Of a DNA stretch of 64,000 nt, positions 15,888 through 27,975 are shown one piece after another. Origin of the DNA: Collybiopsis luxurians FD-317 M1 (lineage: Eukaryota; Basidiomycota; Agaricomycetes; Agaricales; Omphalotaceae); assembly GCA_000827265.1 (NCBI GenBank), contig KN834754.1, positions 884,831 to 948,830 on the forward strand, read 5' to 3'. The notes under the pieces are model-generated. The model ran no database searches. It had not been told where the DNA came from and saw nothing but the letters and a program-made list of their open reading frames with translations. The translations under genes were made by a program, and so were the position numbers. Position 1 is the first letter of the stretch, and the number at the start of each line of letters is the position of its first letter.

Positions 15888-18800
15888 ATGGCCAAAACTT
15901 CCAAAGCCCCAGCTACAGAAGGCAGTAAGGCCATTACCGACTATTTTTCGCGTAAACCAACCACTCGATCGAACCGAAACAAAAGCACTGGCGCTTCCGA
16001 TAAAACAAAACAAAATGTGGAATCTATGTCTTTACTTTCACATTCGCAGCAGACCCTCGCGCCAGAGCGTCGAACTCGAATGCGGTCGCGTACTCCAGAA
16101 ATCAGCACTCGTGAACTTTCCCAGCCTCCCTCACCAGCCAAACCTTCTGGCAAAAGAAAGTCCAAGTTTAGCGTGGAAACCATGCTAGATACTAGTAATG
16201 CTGTGCTTGTCGTAACCAGATCTGGCTCGGTTCCCCCAGCTAGTGCTATTCCCCCTACTCCCCTTTCACCCACAAATAAATCAGGTTCGGTGGCCAAGAA
16301 TGATTCCCGCAAGAAAATTCGTTTTTCGTCTCCTTCCCTTTCTGAAGTTCCAGGCAGCGTGTCTGGTGAAGAAGAGATCAGCTGTGCGCCCCGTGTTCCC
16401 TATGATGTTGAAGCTTCGAGACAAGCTGTGGCCGAATGGCGCGAGCAGACCTCATCGCCACTGTCTGAACCCCCGGAAAGCATGGACATGGACGTTGATG
16501 AGGCTCCGATGCCTAATTCACCCACTAACGACTCTGCCATGATCCCAGAAAGAACTACCCCATCTCCATATCAACGTCTAACGCCTCCTACTTCTGTTCA
16601 TCAGCCTGTAAACGCGCCTTCTTCAGCGGATGTGACAGCAAGGACCAAGCAGTTGATAGCTGATATTAAAGCTAAAGCAATGGCACAGGTTAAGGCGAAT
16701 CCAACTGAAGCAGCCAAATCACTCGAGTTCAGAGAAGATCTCAGCGACAGCGACAGCGATGACGATCTGCAACCTCTAGAAGCTGAAGTCAAGGGCAAAG
16801 CAAAGACCGTGTAAGCTGTCGATCTATCTATATATGTTCGCATTTATTGAACGAAATTCTTAGGGGAGAAGCTGCTCGGCCTCCGCCTGGTGCAAGTACG
16901 CGATACAACACTAGGAGTGCTGATGCCCAGGCCTCCTCGTCCAAAGCCAATCGTGTCTCTCCTATTGCTCTTCAGTCCGAAAGGAGAAAATCTGCAAACA
17001 AGAAGGACAATCCTTTCCTTGCACTACTCAAAGAAAAGCGCGACGAGGAGCGTAGTGGACGTAGTACCATGGATTATATCAAGGCAGCTGAGATTGCCCT
17101 CGCGAAGGACAGGATGCTTCTGGAAATGGACGACGAAGATGGAGACGACGGTCTCAGTGGACCGAGCGAATATCAACAAGCAAACTCCGGGAAAGAAGCA
17201 GACGAAATAAAGGTTGACCTAGACGACCGTGACCGAGAACGTCTTTTTGGCGATCAGGGTGCGCAGATCAAAGGTATTCTCGATGACGACCGAGAGAATC
17301 GCGAAGCGGACGAACGTTTACAGAGTCGAGTCGGTGTTCCGTTCTGGAAGAGAAATGCTGGGAATGATGATGCAGTTACGAGCGCAAAACCTGCTCTGGA
17401 TTTCGGGAACTATGCGAATCAACCCATTCTGTCTATGTTGCACAAGGCCTTTGAATTAGCCGGTAGGATTTACGAGCCCTGCTGAAGTCGTACAACTAAA
17501 TCATTCTCAGATGAGAAACGATCGATTGCCATCTTAAACCTAGGCTTGTTAAATACGCTGAACTATGAAAATCACGCCGGAGTAGTCGATTACTTGAGCT
17601 ATCTAGGCGAGTAGTTGTTTATCAATTCCTCTGCTTGTAACTGACCAATTGTTCAGCCCTGACTCCAAAATGTGAACAGCTGGGATCTGCAGCTTTCAAG
17701 GCACTTATCAACATCTGGACTGTATCCTCTACTGGTCGTACGCCTGGCATTAGTCTTCAGAGTATTCTCAATGCAGTTTCCGGATTGGGAGCCACAGCTG
17801 AGTATCTAAACTTGCTTCCCGCGGAGAACCCGAATTTGGATGATGAGAGGCGAAATACACTGGTTTTCCGGATGATCAAAATGATAGAATCTTCTGCTCG
17901 GTATACCTAGCTCCCGATCTTTACTGAAAGCTTTACCCTAACGTAGCATTTTGACAGACGTCGTCTTCTGAATCCAACAGAAGTACCTGGAATCGTACCT
18001 GTTTTACTCGCCATCTCTCTCGATCCATCAACATCCGTCTCTCTCCAGGACGAAATCACGCTTGGACTAGACGCCATTTTTCAATCAATTGCTGACCCGA
18101 ACGTGGTTGCAGATATTGTGCGTTTGTTCTTTGATTGTATAATACTTTTTAGCGAGCATTGCCACAGGAACCTTCAATTTGCACGGAGGTTTTAGCTTAC
18201 ATCTCAAACCTCGACACTGTGAATATCTCTCATGTCGTAACTCTACTGGCTGGTGGCACTGGCCGCGGCACCCGAATAGCACGATGGGTAGCTCGCTCCG
18301 TGCTTTTGGATAGAACGGAAGTGGCCGAGGTCCAGTGTGCCTATTTCCATTCATTGGCTATCGCTGACTCTTTCGCTCTTTTAGGGCGAATACTGTCACA
18401 CGCCTGCAGTAGACGATCTTTCTGCTATCCTTGTCCAAGGAAAACCAACGTCTTGTCAAGCTTTTCAAGTCAACAAGGACACAGATTACGTTGAAATGGG
18501 ATATTTCGTTCAAATTCTCGCGGTAGCTCTGACAGACATTTCGGATTACTTGCCCCGTGAGATTGCCGCTATTGCTGAGCTCAAGGCCGGGCAATGTTCT
18601 CAGAAAAGTCCCAGCAAAGAGAAACCTGAGACGCCTTTTCAATATTTAGAAAATTGTATGACATTTTTGCACCGAAAAATTAGTGCGTCTTCCGCTATTC
18701 TCACTTGACTTTGGTTTATCTGATGATTTTTAGCTGACCACGGAACTGACATTGAACGCTCACGGACCAAGGCTGCTCTCCATCACCTCACAATGCGGCT

Positions 18801-18891
18801 TCACTATCAGCTTAAAGCTGGTACCAGATCGAATAAGTCCAACAATATTGATCATTACTTTAGCAGAGGGAATGTAGGCCCTCGAGCTTAA
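15888..18891 (+). CDS. Putative CANIN-domain (SLF2/Nse6-type) genome-maintenance protein
   Basis: The protein has a long disordered N-terminal half (15888-17000) rich in S, P, K and E, with an acidic run (DSDSDDD) near 16745. The second half begins with the segment KKDNPFLALLKEKRDEER and an alpha-helical region (MDYIKAAEIALAKDRMLLEMD), and continues as helical repeats (ILNLGLLNTLNYENHAGVVDYLSYL, LGSAAFKALINIW, VPGIVPVLLAISLDPS). This layout resembles the CANIN domain of SLF2/FAM178A, which links the SMC5/6 complex to damaged chromatin and is related to Nse6 of fission yeast. That assignment is from memory of the family and is tentative. Short motifs of the form SxxIxxYFSR occur at both ends (residues 13-22 and the last about 15 residues); they look like PCNA-binding PIP boxes with Ser in place of the first Gln. 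Start: the ATG at 15888 is the first in frame. Confidence 0.5.
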
Positions 18892-19269
18892 AAGATCCTC
18901 AGACATTGCAACTGTACTGTACATAGCCCAAACCTAATTACTGTACTCGTATATACACTGCTGTTATTGATGTATAAAAGTGCCATCACACTACGTGTGT
19001 GCCCGGTGCGAGTCGGGAAGGATGAACAGATAGCGAATCTCTACTAGTAAACATTGAAGAGGGAAAGAGTGCGCAATTGGGGATGACATTCTCTGAGTTT
19101 TCGGCACAGCGATGAAGCTTCGGCATTTGGGAGGAACTCTCTGCCGATTTAATCCCGAGTCTCTTTGTAGCATAGCCACTACCGGCAATTTACGGCCCCA
19201 GCTCTGGCCATGTTGTACGATTAGCGTAAATATACTCTATACTTACATAAATGTACATGTCAGAAAGGG
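18892..19269. other. Convergent intergenic region
   Basis: This gap of 378 bp lies between the 3' ends of the CANIN-like gene and Hda1. It must hold both 3' UTRs. I see AT-rich poly(A)-signal-like stretches (for example near 18935-18960) but no ORF or RNA gene that I can support. Confidence 0.6.
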
Positions 19270-22147
19270 TTATTCAACTTGGGACTTGATAAAGGCTTGG
19301 ATTGCCGGGAGTCCTTTCATGACTACTTTTACTGGCTGCAATTCCTCTGCAATTATAGGTGAGTGAGTGGAGACGGTATTGGAATTTATAACATACCGAC
19401 AGGTAGCAGTATACCATGTTTCTTCTGACTGTATTTGCCTTCCGGACGAAGGATATGGTGGCTCGCAGGTAATAGCACACAGGAACGCTTGATTTCTCAC
19501 TTCAATTACCCGCTAAAAAGACTGTCCGAAAATGCTTACCTTTGCGTACCAAGCCCGAAGCTCGTCTGATTTTTTGGGGGTAACTGGAACCTTAGAATAC
19601 CCCACAATTTGAATAACACCTTTCACGTTTTTTGTTATCGAGTTGACTAGGCAGAGTTAGCTCGTGCTTAATCGATCCATAACTGAGAGTCCTTACATCT
19701 CGCATCGATAAGATCGATAAGCGGTTGACACGCAGGCCCATGTCCTATGAAGATGATTTTCTGCGCTTGAGAGAGACTAGGGTACTCTACTGAGCAAAAT
19801 CAGTAATTTTAAGCTGGATTAAGTCCTCACTGGATATAATTATCCCACAAGTAGGTCAATAGGGCTAAGGCTTCGTCGTATCTTCCGGAGATCTTCTTGC
19901 TTGCGAAACGCTGGAAATTCATCTTAAAATATGAGAAGGCGTGTGATTGGAAATATTAGCTACCTTGGGCTGTTGAACGGAAGAGAACGGCTTAGGGTAC
20001 AGGTTGACATCAATGAGTGCGTAACCCTCAGCGTTGATCCACCTCATCAGCTCCTTGGTAAAATCAAGCTGTGGAAAGTTCAGCGACAACATTTGAAAGC
20101 ATCCAGAGTCAGAATTACCAGATAGGAGCGCTCCAAATTCAGGTCGCAAGTCATCGCGGACTCGAGCTCCAAACGTAAGTTGCCGCTGTTGATATTGGTT
20201 TAACGTCGGCGGAGTTCTCGAAGCTTCGAGACTTACAATTCATGAGCAAGAACTACAAGCGTTTTATTATCAAACAGGTCTTGCCTGGACAAGCAATCAA
20301 TTGGTTCACAGATAGGTATTAGACGGAACATGTAACTTACGTGCACAGAACTTGGCCTTTAAATGGGCTCTCAAGATTACCCAGTAAGGGAACTTGCATC
20401 ATTTTGAAATTATTGCATAAGTAATGAGCGCGATGAGCCTGCAAAATCTCTGAAACAAAATGAAAACCTGCAACATCAAATTGTTCAATGTTAGCCCTAC
20501 CTGGTATTGAGAAACTGATTGACTCGACCTCTGTAAAGTGTGTGAGAGAAAGGAGACCAAAAGTTACACAGCGATTAAAGTACCATCTCTAGGTTCGCAG
20601 CTTTTCGTGTCAATGCTTTTCCAAAATTTGCTCTGTTCCTTGGCTACTAAGTAAACTGTTTCTGTTGCTGTTTCGGAGGCATGCATTGGAGGTAATGGGT
20701 CGGGAGCCTCGCCTAAAATGACTTTCGTAACGGCTAATGCTGACTTCATTGTTGCATCCAAATTGTAACCTCCCTAAGTAGAAAAAATCGACATCTTGTT
20801 CAATATGCAATGCATATATGCAGACCTCTAGAGCAACAACGAGGCGTCCTCCTGCAAGACCAGACAGCATGTGTGTCATATGAGCGTAACCCGCGGGAGA
20901 CACATTACACTCTCCTAGTTCATCTCCAAACGCTGCATCAAAACCAGCCGATACTAGTATGCAGTTAGCACTTACAGTTAACTGGTTTACAACCTTACAC
21001 GTACTTATGACTAGTTCAGGGGAGAATTCCATAGCAATCGGCATAACAATTCTCTGAAAAGCGTGGATGTAATCTGCATCGCCCATCCCCTTCTCTGGCC
21101 ATGGTATGTTGACCGAGCTTGGCACATATAATTCGAGGTCGATTCATGGCAAATGAAGGGCAACTCACTATCCTAGTCCTTCGCCTTCACCGCAAGAAGC
21201 CATGCCACCGAAGTCACCGCATGGGTAGAAAGTCCCGCCTTCGTATCTATGAATTGAGATGTATAGAACGGAAGGATCGTCATTGAATGCTCTCTGGGTT
21301 CCATTGCCTATAGTAAAAACTGTTAGCATGCGATAACACGAAAAACAGTCTGGGAAATTCAACGCACCATGATGTACATCCCTAGTATCATGCCCTTGAG
21401 CATTAAACTGACGACAAAGCAAGAGCATCACGACTTACCAGTCCAAGATCAATATTCGCTTAATTGGACTTAGTTGTTGCACAACTCTGACAGCTACCGC
21501 GACGTTATTGAAGAAGCAGAAACCCATAGATTGATCAGGTTCCGCATGATGACCAGGAGGTCGACATATAGCGAATACTTTTCTCAACCGGCCGCGAGCC
21601 ACAGCAAGACATGCTTCAATAACACCTCCGCAGCTAAGACGGGCAGCCCTAGTCGTACCCGCCATCACGTAGAGCGATAGCTGTTCGTAATATGCCGCAG
21701 AATCGGCAATCTGTTGCTCGGACAAATCTAGATGGCGTATTAGCAACATGCTGTTGTATCAGGACACGATTCACTCGAAGGAGCGCGCTCCTTTCTAAAA
21801 TATCTCGCATAAATCCGCGACCTACATTGAAACGCCTCAATCAAGTCCCAGGTGCTTTGACTATGAACTAGAAGAGCTTCAGCTTTTGTGACAGGCCGTA
21901 TGGGAAGCCATTGCATTTTGGTATTGTACTTTTCACGAACGATAGCTTGCCATATAGTTGTAATACGTTCAGGAGTTTCTTGATGGCCTTGGGGATGGAA
22001 GTGAGAAGTCATTTCCGCTGAGTAGACATAGCCAACGGTCAAATCCTTTGGTGGTTGGAAAGGTACAGAGGTCGACCTTTGTAGTCTGTGAGTGGAAGAT
22101 AAGCGAGCGTCAAGATCAATGTCCATTGCGTCTTCTCGGTCCGCCAT
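19270..22147 (-). CDS. HDA1: Class II histone deacetylase Hda1 with C-terminal Arb2 domain
   Basis: Hda1 (Clr3 in fission yeast) removes acetyl groups from histones H3 and H2B for gene silencing. The start at 22147 gives a short acidic N-tail, then the deacetylase domain: [25 protein letters not shown], the catalytic [16 protein letters not shown] segment near 21540, a [12 protein letters not shown] helix, ILILDWDVHHGNGTQ with metal-binding Asp and His spanning an intron near 21380, then [19 protein letters not shown] near 20930 with the second metal Asp, and [16 protein letters not shown] near 20770. The C-terminal third (20300-19270) matches the Arb2 domain, with [12 protein letters not shown] and [17 protein letters not shown], as in full-length fungal Hda1. 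The last exon is entered by an intron after KKHGILLPV, which puts the tail [13 protein letters not shown] in frame. About a dozen short introns are present. The core catalytic residues are intact. Confidence 0.93.
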
Positions 22148-22714
22148 CGGGACTTGCAGAAAAGAGAAAGAAAGAGGATGAACAGAAACACGTGCCTTAT
22201 CTTATCTCTTCTGTCACAGTCAGTCCCGGCGCTAACAAGCGCTAACTGACAGCTCTGCCAAATTGGGAGACTGATACTCAACTGATATTTGTATGCACGC
22301 CACGCTAAAATTCCAGCTGCGTACTATTCAAGCTCGACATAGATAGTTATTCACTTGTCGCTACTCCGTCTACGTTAGCGAACGTTTAAGTGTTCTTGGA
22401 ACATCAGCATCGGTATTTAATTCGAGAGTTTTTCGGTCGTAAATAGGTTAAAGATACAATGTGGTTCCTAATTATACAGAGCATCCATGTCAGGTCCGAG
22501 TCTATAGCAACGGCGGACCAAGTTAGAATGAATCGTAGTAAAGTAAAAACGTCTTCTTTGCAGTACATAATTGAGAGTTTGTTCATGAAAATCATTTCCG
22601 TCCTACTCGTGTTGGGATTCCGAAGGCCGATGGCTCGCGTTGAACACCGTCATATGGCTTCCAATTACCAATGTTAACAGGTAGAGAAGAAGATAAATTA
22701 TGATTTTGCACTCA
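22148..22714. other. Intergenic region upstream of Hda1
   Basis: The 567-bp gap holds the Hda1 promoter and the 3' UTR of the DUF6533 gene. I see no conserved ORF, RNA gene or repeat. Confidence 0.6.
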
Positions 22715-24071
22715 CTATGGGGCCTCAGGTCTGGATTCTGTGGAGATAATCGTCGTAAGTTCGGGGTACTCGCTTGAAAAGGTTGTCGTAGCCATTAAGG
22801 GAAGTTTCTCTAGATTCAGTATGAGGCGGCATTCCTGCACAAGGATTGTCATTGCAGACATCATAAGGAGAGTTAGAGCACGCACAGTGATAGATACGGC
22901 GCTGATAGTCCATCTGAGCATTTGAACGTATGTGAGATAGTCAAGATGTGTTACAGAGCAAAGCCTTACGCAAATTCGCAAGCAGCAAATTTTATGAAAA
23001 GTATATTGTAGAGCGCCGCGAGTAATAAAAACACTTGGAGAGCACGATATCAGCAAGCAGAATCAAAGTGAATAGTCGTAGATACCGAAAAAAAACGCGA
23101 ATGCCAATGTTCCGTCTCTCATTATCAGTCTTACGATACGTGTTCCTTCCCAACGTCCGTTTTTGAACATGTATCTATATCGAGATACAGATAACACCAG
23201 TACCACTGTCTGCGAGATTATGGTAGCAATGCTGACTTATGTATGAGACAAAGAGAAAAACAGTGGAAAGAAAAAAGAATACCTGAACCATTCAAATGAT
23301 CCTGGAGTGTTGGTTGGAATATTTTCAGGGTCGAAGGAAGAGGAGGGAAATCTGAGGACAATTCCCAATACCTAATGCTTATTGAACTAACATGCAATGA
23401 ACAAAAAGGGAAACAAACAGACCGCAATGACCAGTTCTGCCAGAAGTAGGCCGATGAATCCATATCCAACCCATTTGTTTTTATTATATAGAGCGTATAC
23501 TGAAATCCTAATAAGAAATGGCGACGATGCAGCCTACATACGTACCTCTAGCCATCATAACCATTTCAGCACTGGCAATTATAGAAAACGCCAGGAGCCC
23601 TTGCAGTCCGAACCATATTCTTAAACCCTCGGAATGGAATGTCCTGGTATAGGTGACCATGAGCTCCACAAATCGGCCAGCGCTGAAGAAATTATCATTA
23701 CTGCGCCCCTGACAAATTATAGGAGCTTACAGCGATAGAACCAAGGAGAAGTATCGAGCTACTAGAAAAGCCCACTTGATCCATGAGTTCCATGGTTTAC
23801 TATGTAGTCACAATTCACGAGGACTGCCCGCGGTGATAAGAAGTGTCGCCCACCTCCAGATAAGTTCAACCTCATCGTCCAAAGTGATTAAAATGTCCCT
23901 AGCATTGAGTTCAGCGCATAACGAGCTAGGTACGAGCTCTAAACTCACCAGGCAAGGAAAAACAGAGCAGCGCCTAGAATGTCGAGCTAGATGTGTAGCA
24001 TATAAAGGTTACAGAAAGCTCAAAGTCTCACCGGAAGCCGCCTCTAGATCTCTGATGAGCCTACTGGGCAT
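22715..24071 (-). CDS. DUF6533-domain seven-helix membrane protein
   Basis: This belongs to a large family of seven-helix membrane proteins that is expanded in Agaricomycetes and has no assigned function; receptor-like roles are only speculation. The model begins at the ATG at 24071; after a 58-nt intron the frame reads ASGAALFFLAW, DILITLDDEVELIWSKPW and NSWIKWAFLVARYFSL, the hallmark DUF6533 segment (helix 1, LDDEVxxIW, KPxxWIKWxFLxxRYF). Further helices are LRIWFGLQGLLAFSIIAS, AEMVMMARVYALYN, KWVGYGFIGLLLAELVIAV, IISQTVVLVLSVSRY and ISAVSITVRALTLLMM. It ends with VQECRLILNLEKL, another typical family motif, and a short polar tail (RPEAP) at 22715. The exon borders near 23690-23740 and 23350 are less certain than the rest. 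Transcription points toward Hda1 in the same direction. Confidence 0.75.
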
Positions 24072-24925
24072 TGAGTGTGGACTCGACGCCAGTATCCTGA
24101 TAGGATACTCCTATGCGCCGGGTTGAGCTATTACTCTGGAGTTTTAAGTAATCGTGGTCTGAGGAAGAGGAACGGAAACCAGCAAATCAAACCTTGACTA
24201 TTAATTATGAGAAAACACCGATGGGGAATTGCGTATCATTTTTACTGGCGCACCAGGGGTCGAATTTTAAAATGCACCCGCTGTATTGCCGGCGGCATAC
24301 GCGACGTGTCCATCGATACCATAGCGTGTTTCGTGTCTACTTATGAGTTTTCTTTTTTTCTTTTCTTGGAAAAGTTCGCATTCCTATTTAGACTGCGAAG
24401 ATCTGCTAAAAGCCAGCTTTCTTAACGAATCCGAACTGTTCCGTTCAGAGAGGACTGACGCCAACTAGAATCTGCAGTTCGAGTGTTTGATTGATTAAGT
24501 TCGGACTCCTTAATTTATCAGTTTTGATTTTTATCAGTCAGACTAAGAGCCGGTGCAGTGTTTAGAAGAGAGCAAGAGGAGAGAAGGCCGACCTGAAAAT
24601 AAGCTTTGTTCGAGAGAAACTGAAAAATATACCATGAAAATCGTCGACCAACACCTGTGCCCTCTCGGACCACTCGGATAAAGGTGGATCGTCTTATAAA
24701 AGAGCAAACACATGCAGACGTGTCAACCGTGTAATCTAATTGATAACGACGCTAGACGAGGTGATTAATTTCGTTGAGCCCGACCCGCCCGACCCGAGTC
24801 CAAAATGCTACATTAATGCGAAGGACGGATGTGACTCAAGATTACAACGTATACTACACAATGTTCCGGTCAGGTAAGTCCGCATAGGATTCTAATTTAA
24901 GCGAAGAAAAAAAAAACGCTAGCAG
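24072..24925. other. Intergenic region, no gene seen
   Basis: This stretch of 854 bp lies upstream of the DUF6533 gene and downstream of the four-helix membrane protein. It includes a small CCCGACCCG repeat near 24781. Open frames here are short and without family resemblance. I see nothing else I can support. Confidence 0.55.
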
Positions 24926-26267
24926 TCAGCGAAGCTCTGATGTGAGTTCGGGAGGCGCATATCGAGGGAGGGGATCATCATCTAGAGGTCCCACTGCCGA
25001 ATTGACATCGGACCGAGCGTGTTCATGTCCATACGAAACAGCAGCACCATCAACACGATCATGTACAACAGAAGCTCGTTCCAACATTGCCTTCTCATCT
25101 TGAGAAATCTGCTCATGAGTCCAAGACCCACCACCATACCCATCTTCGATTTCAGAAGCTTTGTCGTACGCAGAAGAAGGTCCACTGTTGTGAGCATGAG
25201 ACGGAAAAATCGGAGGATGCTCTGAATTCTCGTAAGGGTTGAATTCGCCAGCTGGATAGGCAGGCATCGTCTCATTCTTAGGAATGAGAGACACGTCATC
25301 CTCTTGGTCTGCAGAAAGTTTAGAGTACCGCGCTGTACCGTCAAAGCCAGGCATCATTGAGCTCCGACCTCTACCGGCTCTGTCCAACAATATCATGCGC
25401 GATGATCGAGCAGTTGATTTTTCTGTCTTGATTTGATGGACATAACGCGCGACAATAAGCGCGCCGTCTGCGGAAATAACCGCAGCACAGCAAAGGACGT
25501 TAACAGGTCAGTCGTGCGCTACGGGAAGCGAGGTTTACTTACAAAGTTCAATCAACAGTACAAGCAGAGCAACGACGATATATACGGTTCGAAAGTCGGA
25601 TAGAAAAGTACTGCACTGACTCTGTGCACCAGAATTCTTGATCGTATCTAGGCAAGCTTTATTTATAGCCGTCGAAGAGAAGTGCGAAATGACATAGAGA
25701 AAGAAGCCAGCGACAGCGAGGTTGACGAGAAAATGGACATAGATGAAGTAGGCGTATATTTGAATGAAAAGTTGTTTGCGAACAATTGCGCCGACAAATC
25801 TGCGGGCCGAGCGCAAGGAAAATAATTAATCTCGATAAGTTTGGGACGAGTGTTGACGCTCACCCTAGAGTGGATGCAATGAACAGTAGGGTTTCTACCA
25901 AGCCAGCCAGTATAAATGCCGTTCGCTCGTGAGGGTCCATTTGAGCAGATGTGTCTAGAGATACATGAATGCGATTATTTTAGAGCTCGATACCATGCCG
26001 AACGCACCAGATACTTCGAACCAAAGCAAAACCGAAAACAACCCCCCAAACAATATACCGAGAAGCTTAACTTCTCTCAGCAAGCTCTCAATAGAAAGGG
26101 ATATGCCAAAGGTATCGTACCGACATGGATATTAGACCAAAACGAACCTAGCAGAAAGGTGAGAATGAATGAATATATTGAATGGATGGACGATGTGAAC
26201 ACACAGGCAAACAGCAACAAAAAGTCTTGCTATGAAAAATGGCATCCTTGAGATAAATTTTGGGCAT
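24926..26267 (-). CDS. Four-helix tetraspanin-like fungal membrane protein
   Basis: I reconstructed this gene from small exons. It starts at the ATG at 26267 (MPKIYLKDAIFHSK), then a cysteine cluster and first helix (FCCCLPVRFGLISMS), joined to LLGILFGGLFSVLLWFEV. The loop reads TSAQMDPHERTA; the second helix is FILAGLVETLLFIASTLGF; a VGAIVRKQ turn leads to helix three (YAYFIYVHFLVNLAVAGFFL). A loop with two cysteines follows (AQSQCSTFLSDF), then helix four (VYIVVALLVLLIELYGALIV). The cytosolic C-tail (25396-24926) is polar, with many Asp, Ser and Pro. The CCCLPVRxG start and four helices are typical of a group of unnamed basidiomycete membrane proteins; the fold recalls tetraspanins but the CCG loop motif is missing. 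Function is unknown. Introns of about 50 nt separate the small 5' exons. Confidence 0.72.
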
Positions 26268-26797
26268 CTTGAGCGTAAGCTGGAGAAGATGAGGATACGG
26301 AAGAGAGGTGAGATTTATCGTAATAATAAAAGTTCGCGTGCACTGCCAGGCGCTAAAAAGGGATACACAACAATAAAGTTGACGGATCCATTTGATCCTA
26401 ATCGGGCATCGTCCGAGGCAAGCTCAATGAGCTCAATTTTGGATGCCAAGTTACAAAGGCTCTGCAAGATACACCAGCCGAAAAACCCATGAAAATGAGA
26501 TATGCAATTTGAGTTTTTCATAGGGCCAAGCTACACGAGTTCGTTGCAGCTGGATGTAAGCTGTATGCAACACACGAGTCATTTTGATCATTGAAAGCTG
26601 GATGGCACCCGTCGAATGCTGCGGTGGACAGTGCCTAAGTGATGGAACAAAACCAAGGTCGCCATGTAAGCGCCCGTCGAGCGTCTTCTTACCTGTGACA
26701 TTTACCGTCTGGACTCCGGTGACCGTGCATATCCTCGTACGACCCAGAGGCGTTTTGGCTTAAGCCATAGTAATTGTGCTCAATAACAATTTATGTG
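26268..26797. promoter_or_regulatory. Divergent intergenic region
   Basis: The 530-bp gap separates two divergent starts, the four-helix membrane protein and the Dsc4-like gene, and must carry both promoters. No clear TATA box, repeat or extra ORF with family resemblance was found. Confidence 0.5.
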
Positions 26798-27665
26798 ATG
26801 CCCAAACGCTATCATGCTCAGAGAAAGCATATCATACAAGCCGTATGTTTCTCATTTCTTTAATATAACTTTGTTCACTCAAAATTTGGTCCAGCTCGAT
26901 GCACTCTTGTACCAATTATTCTGCTTGTCCTTCTACCTTTCACCATCACTATTCAATATGTTCTTCAGACTCTCAGCCCAGCTTCTGTGTACGACGACTA
27001 GAGAGTTTTCTCCCAGATTGTCACTCGGAGGATTCTTCTTCTTCCCCCTCTTCAGCAACAGCTTCAGCGTCTGGAATCATCTCACAGGGCCGACAGAAGG
27101 CAGGGCAGTTATACTCGACTTCATTGGACTCGGTGCGTTTACTAGGCCTGACATTTAAATATTGGCTTATATTTCGGACTCAGCATACACACCCTCCAAA
27201 TTTCAGCTCCTCTTTGTCGATTTCTCCATCATCTTCTTCCAGCTATTGCTCACCGTCATCTCGTTCGAAATGCATACACCCGAAAGTAGTGCCTCTGACT
27301 CTACAGATTACCTCTTACCGACACCATCGTCTCCGATACCACCGTTTCCGACCTCGACATCTTCCTTTGCCGGCCAAAAAGCGTTTGAATCCCCTAATAA
27401 CGAGCCCCAATATATCGTCGATATACGGCTATCATTTATCTTGGCCCGACTGCGAAATACGCCAGCCATGTCGCGTAATTCCGGTTCACAACAGGACACA
27501 CTTATACCCTTTCCCAATACGACATCATGGCCTGTACCGATGTCGCTAATCATGCGTAGGGCGGGCAGACGACGCCGGGAAACAGACAGGAACAATACTT
27601 CAAGAGATACCGGCCAGGAAAACAGGACGATTCCTGGAGGAATGGGCACCGAAAATTTGGACTGA
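26798..27665 (+). CDS. DUF1746 protein, Dsc4-like subunit of the Dsc E3 ubiquitin ligase
   Basis: The family includes Dsc4 of fission yeast, a Golgi/endosomal membrane subunit of the Dsc E3 ligase that helps activate the SREBP factor Sre1. Three exons (26798-26842, 26895-27132, 27184-27665) add up to 254 residues. Exon 1 encodes MPKRYHAQRKHIIQA; exon 2 starts with LDALLYQLFCLSFYLSPS and continues with the membrane segments FRLSAQLLC and FFFFPLFSNSF; the exon 2-3 join reads VILDFIGLAYTPSKFQLL, followed by a strong helix (FVDFSIIFFQLLLTVISFE). The C-terminal half is a polar tail rich in Pro, Ser, Thr, then Arg. The LDxxxY, LDFIG and PSKFxLLxxD features match DUF1746. Participation in a Dsc complex is inferred, since the other subunits are not in the window. 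It converges on the NDUFAF8-like gene with 56 bp between the stop codons. Confidence 0.78.
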
Positions 27666-27721
27666 TATACACTATTTAGTTAGTCGTAAAGTGTACACTA
27701 GACAAATACATACTCATGGAA

Positions 27722-27975
27722 TCACCACTTTCGTTTCATCTGGTAAAAATGAGTGAAAAAAGAAGCAAGATGAGGAACTGACGACTTACTGCCTGACGCA
27801 GACATTGGCCAAATTTCGCGAACTCGTCCTTGCAGATATCCTTGTGAACGTCCGTGTAGGTTGCAAGGATACATTTCCCGTATACAGAGGCATGCTCAGC
27901 GCATGTAGTCGTCGCATGAAAGGCCAATCTTTTTAGAGGCCTTTTGCTAGCCTCAATGGGCGGGATGGACGTCAT
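27722..27975 (-). CDS. NDUFAF8-like twin CX9C protein (complex I assembly)
   Basis: Two exons (27975-27790 and 27739-27722) give 67 residues ending in AMKRKW. The protein has a twin CX9C motif: CAEHASVYGKC and CKDEFAKFGQC, each with nine residues between cysteines. Such proteins are imported into the mitochondrial intermembrane space and oxidised by Mia40. The spacing, the short basic C-terminus and the RLAFHATTTCAEHASVYGKC context resemble NDUFAF8 (C17orf89), which works with NDUFAF5 in complex I assembly. Other small CHCH proteins cannot be fully excluded. The start is the ATG at 27975; an upstream in-frame TTG is not needed. The second exon has only 18 nt, so automatic callers easily miss the true C-terminus. 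The gene is divergent from CSF1 with a gap of 67 bp. Confidence 0.75.
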
